Translations under genes and position numbers: made by a program | Assembly: GCA_948567375.1 (NCBI GenBank) | Contig: OX419755.1 | Location: 75,414,931 to 75,478,930 of the forward strand | DNA from: Lunularia cruciata | Lineage: Eukaryota > Streptophyta > Marchantiopsida > Lunulariales > Lunulariaceae | DNA length: 64,000 nucleotides | Direction of reading: 5' to 3' | Notes under the pieces: generated by a model | Databases searched by the model: none | What the model was told of the DNA's origin: nothing | What the model saw: the letters and a program-made list of their open reading frames with translations, nothing else | Shown: positions 38,814 to 50,712 of the stretch, piece after piece | Numbering within the stretch: the first letter of the stretch is position 1 | How the letters are laid out: every line of letters begins with the position of its first letter

Positions 38814-39460
38814 GCATTATAGCATTTGCAAACAACTACAAGTTGCAAACAATTATGTGTCACTTTGACGTACCTGAAATGACATAAAGTCAAATCCTCC
38901 GCGTCCAAAGCGAAGATTGAGCACATCATGCCTGCAACAAGTTACGGCAGTCTAGAATCTTAACCGGGTTCCGTCCATTTATGGACAGAGATTTGCGAAT
39001 AGGGACGGAACTGTATGCGTGTCGCGGAGAAATGAAAAGGACTGCGACTTGAATGAAAAGGGAAATGAAATGGAACAGGGGTTGTCGTTCCTTGTTGACA
39101 GGCCGGGACGAACGGTGGTCGGCCGAATGAGGGGATGGGCTGATTAGTTCCGCGATCGATCGATCGATCGATCTTGATTGCCTCGTGAATCTTGTAAGTA
39201 CAGTACAGCAGCAGGAAAGGTCTGACTGCCTGACTGCCTCGCCTTCCTGGAGGTGGGAGGTGTAAGATTGTGGTTTTGATCGTCGAGGACTAACAAGATC
39301 GTGAAAATTGACTGCTTTCGTGCGCTTCATGTTTGCTGATGGCGTTGCAGCTCCTGTGAGAGATCCAGAGGTGCGTGACGGCATTTTCTGTGCCGGGAAG
39401 CGGAGCGGGCTTTAGCGGCCCTTTCGATTGGATTTCCCCGGGTGGAAGAAGCTTTTCACG
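38814..39460. promoter_or_regulatory. 5' flank and leader region of the PDI5-4-like gene
   Basis: About 650 bp between the retroelement tail and the start codon of the next gene. GC content rises sharply toward the gene. It contains the (CGAT)n run at 39153-39173. Promoter elements are presumed here from position only. Confidence 0.4.
39153..39173. repeat. (CGAT)5 microsatellite
   Basis: A 21-bp uninterrupted CGAT run about 290 bp upstream of the PDI5-4-like start codon. Confidence 0.9.
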
Positions 39461-42400
39461 ATGTTTTCCAGCAGTAAGATCAAGGCTATTGATTTTTACA
39501 GGTTTGTGACTGAGCAGTTCTCTTCTTGCGATCGTGCATATCCAGCTGTGTTGCTTCGTGAAATTGTCTGTGTTCGAGCGAGGATTATTTGACAGGGAAA
39601 CGACCTGGTGAATTTATGTCTGATAGAATTGGCCACGACGAAATCTAGCTTTCGTAGTAAGGCACGGACGTCGAGAAAGAAATTTGTTGCTCTAACTACG
39701 GCAAATGCATCGAATTCTAGTGCGTGGAAAGTCTTTGTCATTGCTTCTTCTTATATTACCTAACAATGGTCCCAATTAGCCAATTCTTACACTGTCTGTA
39801 GACCCTAGTGGCTACAGTATAACAAAGATCTGGAAGGTTTAGTAATGGAGTGTTTACGGAGCCTGGAAGCAATTGCTTAGACTGTCGTAATTGTCATTTC
39901 AGCCTCTTCACTTGGGCTATAACCACCCTAGCTGGAAAATGTTAGTCAAGTCAGGAAGGATCTCATGTTTCGCGCATGAGAGCATCTTTGCAAATGAGAG
40001 CGGAAGTGATTGGCTTGCCGATGTGTTTACTCTATAATGTGAGAGTCGTCGAAGTTTGTGTCCTCACGGCCCCCGCAGGATATGAACTTGAGTAGACCGA
40101 CTCAAATTTATCCGAGAAGTAAGCTTAGATGTATCAGATAATCTGTCAAAGATGTACTGGCGTACATCTGGTAGTCACAAATATATCGACTATCTCAGAG
40201 ATAATGATCTGCAAGTGTTCCTACTCTACCGTGGATACTCAGAGATTTAATACCGAACCTCAAAGAATGCAGCGGTAACTCATTAGATCCGTATAGGACA
40301 AAATTTTTACCATTACCTTGACCACAGCTCGTCCATGGTTTTGCTTTCTCATTAAAGGCTATCTTGATTGCAGGAAAATACCAAGAGATTTGACCGAGGC
40401 GTCTCTTTCTGGTGCAGGCTTGTCGATCATAGCCGCCTTTGCGATGGTTTTCTTGTTTGGAATGGTAGACCCTTATCTGTCCAGATTGCCAATCTCCTAG
40501 ACTGCAATGAACTTTTCTTTCGTGATTGAATCTTAGACCACACAGGCAGATTTGCAGTCCAGTCGCAGAAAATGAACGATGCTAATGTTCAGAGTACGTG
40601 CATAATCACAAATTTTAAACTCCTAGGTTCAGCTAACTTACATGTATTGCTGTGTAGGAACTCAACAATTACCTAAGCGTTGCAACAACAACCACTGTGG
40701 TGGTCGATAGAAGCAAAAATGGCGAGCTTCTCCGAATTGATTTCAACGTTAGGTATATGAGTCCATTCCTCCAGCCTATCCTCTAGAAAAGCTGACCACA
40801 ACTTTCATTTCATTGATCGATATTATGCTGTACTGGTGCATTCCCTGGTCTCTTACAAATTGTATCGTAAATATAGATCGTGTTCGAATATATCTCCAGT
40901 TCTGCGAACGGCTTCTGCTCCCTTTTCTCATAGACTTACCACTCTTCAGCACCCATGATGTCATGAGGCTATATGAAAGCTAATTCAGCTGATTGGTCTT
41001 CACAATATAGTTGGGCTGGGCAAAACTGAAGATTATTGATTGCCTTGATCGTATAGGCAGAGAAATTTCTGTAAAGAGTTCAGATTTCATGTTTTATGAT
41101 GGGCTGATAAATTTGTGTATTGCGCTGTGTATATGCTGTGCTTTGAATTATCGTGTTCAATTTACGGGATTTGTATGCAGTACTTAATATGCTTTGCCTT
41201 CTTACATCTTTCCATTGAGAAGTTGGAAATAGCATTTCTGAAGTTGAACATCAAAACTGACTAACACATTGGATAGGAAATTTTGATGGGAAATTTCTTG
41301 TATGCCCCTTGTCATTCCCCGTTAACTTCAGTAATTTTATCTTTTGGACTTGATCATAGTGCACGTGTCTTTTTCTAACACGTTTCGTGTTATGCAGCTT
41401 TCCAAAACTGTCTTGTGAATTTCTATCTGTTGATGTCCATGACGTTTTGGGAACAGTAAGTTACATTTTACTGGACACCTTCTCTGCCACCTTTCGTTGC
41501 CAGTTAAACTGGTCGAATGCATGATCTTCAGGAGGCCTCCGAAGATTGTGGTGTTAACGCTAATGCAGCATTTTTCATAGGAAGTGTAGATTCGTACAAG
41601 TCTTGGCAGAGGCCACATCTCACCTACATGAGAAGTGGCGGAATGCTGATGTCATCTATCTTTTTCGAAGTAGTTCATTATTCTGGGTCCTGACTTCTTG
41701 AAGGCTACGCTGCCGTTTGTACTTATGCTGCTGGGAGAGAAGGATGTCCTATCTACGCTCTTGACGATTCAATCTGTCTGAGCAGGTCAGACAAAATCTT
41801 ACCAAGACAGTCCGGAAGTACCCTATAGACTCAAACCTCAGACGGGTAGGAGAAGACGTTCATGTTGGACATTTGCCGGCAATAAGGAATCACGGGGATC
41901 ACCATGGAGAAGAGGAACTTGCAGAAGGAGTCGCAGAAGGAGCTGTCGTGCTCGATGCACATAACTTCGAGACCTATTCTCACGAGTATGGAGTCTGACG
42001 CTGAACTAGATGTACTTATTTGAAGTCACAATGTTTTTCTCTCGGACTAAAGTTGTGTATTAGTTTGGCTATAAATCAATCAATCAGCTTGTATTTAATG
42101 TATGGATCAAATGTGTTTAAACCCTTGTCGACGCATGACTAGCATGAAATGGAGTCAACTTACCTTGTCTCCATGGACAGGTTCCCGATTATGCTGGTCA
42201 ACTTCTATGCAGGATGGTGTGTATGGAGTCAACGTTTGGTAAGGACAACGAACCTTTGGTAAAGATGTGAACAGCCGTCATTGCATACCATATGAACATC
42301 TGGCTTACAGAAATTTCCTTTTGTGATGGATGTCACCATCATCTCTACTGCATGTAGTAGGTGCTTTTGTGATAAGGTATACAATCATTTTCTGCAACCA

Positions 42401-45400
42401 TGATATGTCCAAAGTAGTCACTTGAGCATGTTCTGGTATACACATCATGTTTGATTCAAGTGCCTGTTGTAACTCCTAATCATATGATAGATCTCATGGA
42501 TGTTTCTGGGCTTTCCGACTAAGATATCATTCTCTGTCATCTCACAGAAACCATCATGGGAGAAAGCTGCGCAGACTATCCATGAAAGGTAACTACCGAA
42601 TCTGCATACACAGTCCAGTTAGAATAATCTATGAAAGTTGTTGTCAGTTGGTGTATACACGAACACAATATGTTCGTGTATACACCAGCTTCTAGTTTGT
42701 TTCTGATGAAGAAGCAAAGGTGCCAAAGAGCATGACTCCAAACAGCTAATATCTTATGTTATTGTTCAGATACAACCCAGACGACGATGGGAGAATTTTG
42801 CTAGGAAAGGTTGACTGTGCTGAAGCAAAGAACCTAATGCTATGCAGATTGTAAGGACTCCGATTTTACTTCGCCACCTCGTTGCTTTCCGTCCTGTTGA
42901 GCTTACATCCTTCTGTTGTACACCTTGTTTCACTCTAGGCTGACTTCAGGATTTCACTTTTCAATATAGGCATCATATTCAAGGCTATCCGTCCATCCGA
43001 ATCTTCCGCCTGGGGAAAGATGTCAGGTATGAAAGGTTTTTCTTCAAAGTAGAGAAAAAGGTGATGACTTTATATCTCCTGGAGAAGTCTGAGAGATATA
43101 GAGCGAGGATGCCTAAGCAAACCCCTCATTAGTTCCCAGTGGTGGTTCTCCTAGCTTCCAGTGTTGGCCAGTTTTCCAATAAAACCTAAATCGCTATGAA
43201 AAGCCCTTTACGTCTTCCTGAACAGGCTTGTTGGTGGGTGATTCATCTGGGCAAATTACGCCGCACTTTCTTGTGTCTTATCAATTTTCTCAGGTTGAAT
43301 TGCTTACTGATATTCTTATGTCGTTTTGGGCATGGCTTATAATTCTTGCTGGTGACTTCTTGCGCACAAAAGAGGGTGGGTACCTGCATGCCTAACATTT
43401 ACTCCTCTCTTCGCAGTGAGAAAAAGGCGCTTAACGTGTGAAGAATGGATTAATTGCACTTTTAGGTTACCATTTTTCATCACAAGATTTTGCAGTTTTA
43501 GTTTGTCCAGACGTAGGTACTGTGCGTTGACATTGATCACTTGCAAAACGTTTTTCCTCGTAATTCAATCAGGGATGAACAAGGTCATCATGAACATGCT
43601 TCATACTACGGCGAACGAGATACTGATACTCTGGTGAAGGTATATCTCAAACTTCCGCACAATATCAAACTTCGTAATTTATTGTTTGATCATCTCTCTT
43701 GATCGTGAAGCAAAAGGAAAGATCTTGTAGACGATGCATAAGTCAGGACATATGGTATCTCTGCATGTACGTGTATTCTGCAATGTATAATGTATTCGGC
43801 TGACTTGCGTGGATACGAAGTAATAGCTTCGTGGAAGGTACCAGACTAGGTTGTTGGTGTTTATTTTGAATTGTTTATGTTTTTAATATGGGTGCAGTTC
43901 GCGGAGTCCTTGGTCCCAGCGCCAGTTGTTCCTGGAGATCTTGCCTTGGAAGACAAGAGCGTTAATTCTACAGTCAAGCGAGACGCGCCTAAGTCTGGTG
44001 GCTGTCGTGCTGAGGGTTTTGCAATGGTTAAGAAGGTAAGCTCCGGAAGCTAGAAGGTACCACATTATTCTGCCGTAATGTAGTCTAGGGCGCGCTACAT
44101 GGTTGAGTCACGTAGATGATTAGTATCTTAGTGGATATGTGACGATTCAATCATTCATTTCCCCATTTTGACGTAAAGCCACGCAGTTCGGAATTTAACT
44201 TTTGATTTAAGCGTCACATAGCCGGGTATGTGCTCGGAGTATGCTTCTGTACGTTACTTCATCTCTAGACACGGACTTTATTCCGTAGAACAACTAAAAA
44301 GCTGGAGAATAAATCAAGAGCCATGTGAATACGAAGGGTTTGTCTTCTATTTGTGTAGGGTATAGCAGTCTTTCATGCTAGAAACGAGCGGGGAAATATA
44401 TCGGTGCGATATGGTAACGGGTTGACTGGACGGTTGGCAATCACCTAATGGGGTTCAACTGCCATCGAATGGCATGGCCGCTGACAGCATAGCTGTGTTC
44501 GGTGTTACAGGTACCAGGAAGCATCATTGTTGCTGCTCGGTCCACCTCTCATTCGTTTGATGCAGCAAAGACGAATATGTCTCACTACGTGCAATCTTTC
44601 TCTTTTGGACGCAAACTTTCTTATCGGATGGCGAAGGAAGTCTTTCGCCTCTATCCGTTACTTGATAATATAGAAGAGTCTCTTACTGGACGTCTTTACA
44701 CGTCCCCTCATGAAAACATAACAGTAAGTGTTCTGAACCACACTTGCGTTTCGTTGCAAATCTGTGTGCATGAGAATCTCCTCTGCACGTGTCGTACTCT
44801 TAGTCAGTTCTTTTTCTCCCTTCGATCAGTCCCTATCTCGGATGGTCCATCCAAGGCTCGGGCTTGTGGTAAGAAGTCCGCGGGGTTATCAGGACAGTAA
44901 GTACATTATTGCAAGCTTTGGAAGGTCCTGTAATTAACTTCCTAACTTGTTAGGGCAATTTAGACAGCGTTCTTCTGCTTCTTTTAAAGATTTCGAAGTT
45001 TGACGTGGTCCTTCTTTAATGTCCTGCCACCCACAGTTTGATCACTACCTTCAGGCCGTCAAGACGGAAGTGGTATCGCTGAAGAGCTCCAAGGATTATA
45101 AACTTCTGGAGGAATACAACTTTGTTGCTCACAGTGCAGAGTTACAAACCGGTGATGTTCCAATTGCCAAATTCCAGTATGAACTTTCTCCCATGCAGGT
45201 ATGTACTTTTAGTACCTCAAAAAAGATTTCGTGAATCACAATATATTCAACATGATATTATTGACATGAACAGTTGAAGTGATGGACGAAGTCACAAGCA
45301 ACGGCTCGCCTGCTTACTTGTGACGTCATCCATGACATCCAGTAGAAGTTTTGAGAACAAAGAAACCTCTCAACATGGAAACAGTGACTTTGGCCATTTT

Positions 45401-45898
45401 TCTCTGAGTGTTTATTGGAGAGATCTGGCCAAAGTATCATCTTTCAGCACTAGTGCATATGCTATACTCGTTGATATGATTTCCTTGATCTGCATGTGAT
45501 GACAGGTGCTTGTAAGCGAGAATCCCAAATCTTTTTCTCATTTTCTCACCAACATTTGTGCAATTATTGGTGGTGTCTTCACGGTGAGCTACTCAAAAAG
45601 ATCTGCATGCCTGAAGCTGTTCGCATGGTTATAATCGTAATCTCTTGAAGTTGCTATACTTGTATTTTGTGGCTTTAAGGACCACTCTAAGAACAGTTGT
45701 TTTGGATGTGACGTATTCCGCTCGTTCTAATAGCGGTAAGATGCAAGTAGCAGGACGAGATCTGGTTATTTATGAGATGCACTACGCACTGAATCTGGAT
45801 GGAAATTTATTGCTGGGCAGGTCGCCGGTATCATCGACTCAATGCTGCACAGTGCCATACGTATGGTGAAGAAGGTGGAATTGGGAAAACAGTACTGA
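39461..45898 (+). CDS. PDIL5-4: ERGIC/Erv46-type protein with thioredoxin domain, PDI5-3/5-4-like, 15 exons, 485 aa
   Basis: Membrane protein of the early secretory pathway that combines Erv41/46 (ERGIC) domains with an inserted thioredoxin domain. Exons: 39461-39501, 40374-40464, 40658-40752, 41398-41455, 41786-41985, 42181-42238, 42548-42588, 42770-42850, 42970-43026, 43573-43639, 43898-44035, 44511-44723, 45037-45198, 45506-45583 and 45821-45898. All are GT-AG, frames join, and the total is 485 residues (Arabidopsis about 480). It starts MFSSSKIKAIDFYRK. Membrane segments lie at about 28-44 and 447-468. The thioredoxin motif is WCVWS, with Cys175 and Ser178 in place of a second Cys; the cis-Pro is in GYPSIRIF (Pro229). 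The C-terminal ERGIC part has GGCRAEG, SHSFD, FQYELSPMQ and IIGGVFT, ending VELGKQY. Lumenal Trx activity is inferred from family. No lesion is seen. Confidence 0.94.
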
Positions 45899-46296
45899 GC
45901 CAACTCGAACGCGGTCTAGAAGGTCAATGAAGTCTATTCAAATTACTGTCCACCCATTTGTAGCATGTAGGGGAGTAGTCCAACAATGTAGCTCCTTGCC
46001 AAATTCATCGGTTGGTGTTCGCCAACTTTGACTCTCTATTTTGGTCGTTAGTCTTGACCTGCAGTGGAGCAGTCTCAATATGTTCTTCCATAGATAGGCA
46101 TTAGTTGCATTTAAACCAGTAGGTTGTACGAATTAGTTTGATCGATGGTGTCTATCTATAGCGGCACAATGCGTGTTTGGTGAGCTTGTCGCGAACGTGT
46201 TCCCCGCAAGCTGACCGCTGAGGCAAAATCTATCTCAGGCAATGCCACCTAGAGAGTGTAATTTTTGAGCTCGAATGAGCACCTGGAATGAAATTA

Positions 46297-46463
46297 CAGT
46301 CCGACCTCGATAAGAGTAGCCCCTCGGGAGGCAGACGAGGATTACTCTTATCGCGTACTTACTCTTAACCCGTATTGGGGGAATGTGAAATGGTTACAAG
46401 TCCCTTTTTGTTCGGGCCCAATGATTGGCTCTTCTGGAGGGCACTCTTATCGAGGTCCGACTG
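46297..46463. mobile_element. MITE with pogo/Tigger-like ends, 167 bp
   Basis: Terminal inverted repeats of 20 bp: CAGTCCGACCTCGATAAGAG at 46297-46316 and CTCTTATCGAGGTCCGACTG at 46444-46463, with one mismatch. The element is flanked on both sides by TA (46295-46296 and 46464-46465), the duplication made by Tc1/mariner/pogo transposases. CAGT starts followed by a CTCGATAA-type core are typical of the pogo/Tigger group. It is too short to code and so was mobilised in trans. An internal attactcttatcg repeats part of the end. Confidence 0.88.
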
Positions 46464-46536
46464 TAGATGTATTCTTTTCATATCCAGCAATGGCAAGACA
46501 GAATACTTTGATGTTTCCGCATGAGCTTGAGTGAGC

Positions 46537-46720
46537 TTACTCGGCAAACTAGCATTAGGTTCTTGTGTGCCTACAATACTCTGGAGGTGGACATCTTGGA
46601 GAACCATCGAGTTTCAGGCCCGGTGTTGCGTGGCCTTACACGTCAAAGTAGTACTAGGTTGTGGTGTGCCTGCGGTATCCTGTTTCGGAGGACGTCTTGG
46701 TTACAATCGAGTTAGTTGTT
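46537..46720. repeat. Degenerate 99-bp tandem duplication
   Basis: ttactcggcaaactag at 46537 and ttacacgtcaaagtag at 46636 begin two units that stay aligned through aggtt, tgtgcctgc-like and atcgagtt landmarks. The period is 99 bp. Similar peptides (LTRQTSIR and LTRQSSTR) arise in one plus frame, but there is no evidence of a gene. Confidence 0.6.
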
Positions 46721-47370
46721 GTCGAATCCACCTGACTTTGAAGTCTTGATGTCAGCTCTCATTTTTGAAGAGCTGAAAATTTTCCCCTACAATCTCATGT
46801 ACTGGTCAGTTTGAGAATGCACTAGCCAATGTGACTACTTGTGAATGGGGCTGAATACTTTGAGCTTCAAATTCTGGCGGAACTTGGGCTTTAATAACCT
46901 GTATGCTACGTAAAGATTATTTTACTCACTTCAAATGTTAGGACCTGATTACTTGTACATAAGACTTCAGCATCAGTCTGTAATTCTTATGATCTTTCGG
47001 GCCGATTGGAAAAGGAATTTAGTTAAGACACAGGAAGAAACATTGAGTCTGGTTGAGTCTGGTGGGGAAGGAACCAAAACACTTGACAAGGGCTTCTATC
47101 CCCTGCCTTATTCTGCCATTCACGATGATAATGCTCCTTATAGACCTGATAAATGAGAGGGAAATATAGTGTGGCCACGAGTCAATTTTCATATAAACTA
47201 TTAGTGCATATTTTTGATATTGGGTCTTGTCCTATAGAAGATTCTAATGTCTAGGAATCTCCCAATAAAGCTATAAAACCTGACGTTTGCAATTTTCCAT
47301 GTGAGGCATTGGTGGTGGCCCTAGAAGTTGCTTGATGTTCTATGCCTCGGAACCGAGAAAACTAAGAACT

Positions 47371-47452
47371 GCGGTAAGTAGGGTTCGAACCTGCACGGGT
47401 AATGCCAACCACAAGTTCTAGATACGCCTGGTGATCACTCCGGGCCCGACAG
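47371..47452 (-). pseudogene. tRNA-Ser(AGA)-like relic
   Basis: The minus strand carries a perfect B box (ggttcgaaccc), a long variable arm and a loop ctagaac that would present anticodon AGA, in the layout of plant tRNA-Ser. The acceptor ends do not pair well, the anticodon stem has a mismatch, and one T-stem pair is lost. This argues against a functional tRNA. It could be a decayed tRNA gene or the head of a tRNA-derived SINE. Confidence 0.45.
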
Positions 47453-48869
47453 GTTGGGGTCTTCGAGGAGCATACTAAATTTATGAGAAAAAAACTGCGA
47501 AACTATTGTTTTGTAAGTTATGCCAGTAATACGGCGATCCTCTTATAGACCATCCTCGTCAATATGAATTTGATTGTATAAGTCCCTACAACCGGAACCG
47601 AAGAGTTTATGCAATATCCCTAATTTTGGAACAATATAAATTAAGAATTTTCAGGTATGGTTCCGTCCTATTATTTAAACTACAATTTATTTTATTTTAT
47701 TACCTCAAACGTAATATTATAACAGCGAGGTCTTACTCATTCCTAGATGACAATCATTTTCATAAGTGAGATGTATTTGTAAAATCGAATTCTACTCCAT
47801 CTCCACTACATCTCTTCAAAGAAAAGAATAAATACTTTATTGCCCCGCTACACTAAGTTTATGGTCGGCATTTGATCAAAGATTAATTTAGTACTCACTC
47901 ATATTCCAGACCCTTAATACTCCTTTGTGATAGATAGCATTCAGTGGCAAGAGATTAAGACCTAATCACAACATTCCTCTTCTTCTTTGCAGCTTTGGGA
48001 TCAGTTTTAAACCTTCGACCCTCATTGCCTTTGAAGTCTATCGAGGGGATCAAGGATATGATTACGAACCAATTGCACATAACTGATTGCTAATGGGCAT
48101 TCTCAGGATTCTCTCGTACTATGCGAGCTATAACTCAACTTGTACGCTTTGGAAGAGTAAACACTTCTCGACACTTCATGTCTTCGTTCGTGGCTGAGTT
48201 CCTGTCTACACATTTGCACGTGGCTTTTACCGCGTGGTTTAATTCCTGTGCATTTGCAAGATCGGATTCACAGACCCACTCCGTCTCGTCTCCCTGTTTG
48301 TCGTCCATGAAACATCAGCAGTGTTGTCATGCACATTAAGGCGCTAATGAACGAGTTTAATCCGCAGGCACGCACGACCTCTCTCGACCTTTGAGCAATT
48401 GGTTTCACTACTGCGCTCGATGGGGTACAGTGCCATTCTCTCCTGGCGGTTGTGGATAATGAATTGGGGTGGCAATTAGCGCTAACCTTCACAACCTCAC
48501 TGGAGTTTTATTCTTGCCGTAGGTCTCATTAGTTTGTTGGTGTGGACTTGATTTCGCCTAACACATGATGAACATTACCGTTTGTAGTTAGTTCCAACCG
48601 TGTTTCATGTACTCTCTCTTCGTTCGCTGCTAGTAATTTGGTGGGGAGGAACAGCTTCACATGTTCGTCGCAGATCTGTGCTTCTCTTCGATCGGTGATT
48701 CTTGTGTAAATTGAGGGGACTCACGTGTATCGTATTGTGTGAAAATTTGGATATTTCGAAGTCCATGATCAAGATCTTATCATCACCGTAAGTTCCTTTG
48801 TTATCGATGTGTTTGAACTTTGATCGAGCACGTTACCGTTGAACGAGGAGATAAAGATGCTCCTAAAAA

Positions 48870-48992
48870 TGTAAGGTAAGGCCTATCCTCTTATTGGAGG
48901 TTGGCCCTTATTTACCTCATCTGTCTTTTCCTTGTACGGCTCGATTAGGTCTTCCCATCCTTCTTGTTATCGCACGCGGTCGCCTTCTTTCT
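48870..48992 (+). mobile_element. Truncated 3' tail of the non-LTR-type retroelement (copy 4)
   Basis: Contains, in order, ccttgtacggctcgat, ggtcttcccatcctt and gcggtcgccttctttct, matching 38750-38813. The upstream part, with tattggaggttggccc, is a degraded match to the attggggcttagcccc region. Same orientation as the long copy. Confidence 0.72.
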
Positions 48993-50712
48993 ATCATCTT
49001 CTAATCTCTTTTCAAAGCCCGTGTTGTAAAGGTTCAACGTTCCTGACATCGACGGCCTGACAGAAGATTGTGGCCTATACTGCGGAGGCCGAAGAAATCG
49101 CAACACAGTTCCAAACTGGAATTGCAGTGCTCGGGAAACTTTTCTGTGAACGTGGTTAAGTACCGGGAGATCCTTGGGGTACGGTATTCTTGGAAGTTAG
49201 TTCATGATTATGGAAGACTCTTTGAATATAGACCCGCTATGTCCCAGACAGATTACACGGGAAACCAGCAATGTCCAGAATCCACCCGGACGAGTTGCAC
49301 TATCTGTCGACTCTCTCGGAGACGTGCCTTTTATCAGTAACGATTAGAATCATCAGGGACATGACAGATTACAAGTCAATAATCCTGTAGCAGTCAATGA
49401 TTGGAGGTGACGCAGTTTCAGCGCGTCACCGCGCTGGTACAGTATCGTCTTTTGTAGTTGACTACTGACAGTAAATGCGAATACGATATGGGAAATAATA
49501 AACCTCTCGCCACTATCATCACGGATATGGAGATAAGAGGAACTCGATCGCCACGTACTTTGTAGCTCAGATCAACACAAAATGCAATTTTTAGTTCATC
49601 CATGCAATTTTTAAATTCATCGATCAAATTGAGTGACGAGTGAGTAATGTATTTACGTTCCGCACACGTAAGGTTTGAATCCTCTGGGACGGGGGAAACT
49701 GCAGTTGCGGACCACAACCCACTATCCACTGTATAGACCCTCGACAGATGATGAGTTCGTAGCGCTGAGAGGACTTCAATGTCGTCGCTCCAGACTTCGG
49801 AAGTGTACACCCTGGATTCGCGCTGCCCCGACGGTAGGGAATTCAATTCGACGAGTGAAATAATTGCGGGTAACTAAGAATTGTAATTCGATACAAGTGC
49901 TAATATCTACCCACCAAAATATCCATCTGATTGCGGAATATTCACCAGTGCTTCAATTGCAGAATGTCAATGAATGTTATAATTGTTGTAACACTAATTG
50001 CAATATTCCTAAAGCTTTGAAGTGTCTTGTGGAATTTATTTGGTACGATTTACAGGCGAGCCTACTGAACTGCGCACTGCGCACCTTACGTGCTCGAGGG
50101 ATTTGCTTCCTAGTATGGAGCGGCAGAAATGAGAACAGTTCGTTCTTACTAAGAACGACTATCGTAGATCTCCACGGAAAGTGCTTACTCTGACGTTACC
50201 GTATTTGCCACTCCTTGAAAATACCAATAATTACAGTTGTCTCATCGAAAGCAGGCCAGGAGAAAATAGAGGAGTGCAGCACAGATATTTTATTTCCATT
50301 TCATCCCAGGCTGCGGAGATTCAAGCCTTGGAGGTGCGCCACCCATGAAGCAAGTGAGTTAGGAATTACGCATTAGATTCGCAATGGCATTCATTCTTGC
50401 GCAACGAGCTGTCACTGTATTTCACAAGGCAAAAGATTTCGTCGTGTTGATGGCATCAACCTGCGATAAACTATTCTGAAATCAGTCATGACACCTGGTG
50501 GTTCCTAGTTAGTCGCTAGCATAAGAGGTGTTCGATGCGTTGTGCTGTCTATATACAGAGAGAGCATAAGCCCATAAGCAGGAGCTTACTTCTCAAATAA
50601 TTGTATCTACCATTTCCGCTTAAACTACAATCTCATTCGGTATCTGCTTGAAAAGAATCAGACTTCGGTGTGTAACCTACCTATCTAGAGAGGAATCGAC
50701 GGAAGGATCTGA

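Larger units (their letters stand above)
45899..50712. other. Intergenic DNA between the PDI5-4-like and DUF641 genes
   Basis: 4.8 kb without a supported protein gene; the scattered frames have no recognisable domain. It contains a pogo/Tigger-type MITE, a 99-bp duplication, a tRNA-Ser-like relic and a truncated retroelement tail, each listed separately. Around 49560-49620 the phrase catgcaatttttaa/g-ttcatc is duplicated in tandem. Confidence 0.5.

Noticed and set aside
39461..39501. Alternative upstream start for the PDI5-4-like gene
   Set aside because: The chosen ATG matches the family N terminus and no in-frame upstream ATG extends a conserved sequence.
49418..49846. 142-codon minus frame as a gene
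   Set aside because: No recognisable domain, repeated short phrases inside, and no supporting splice or start context.
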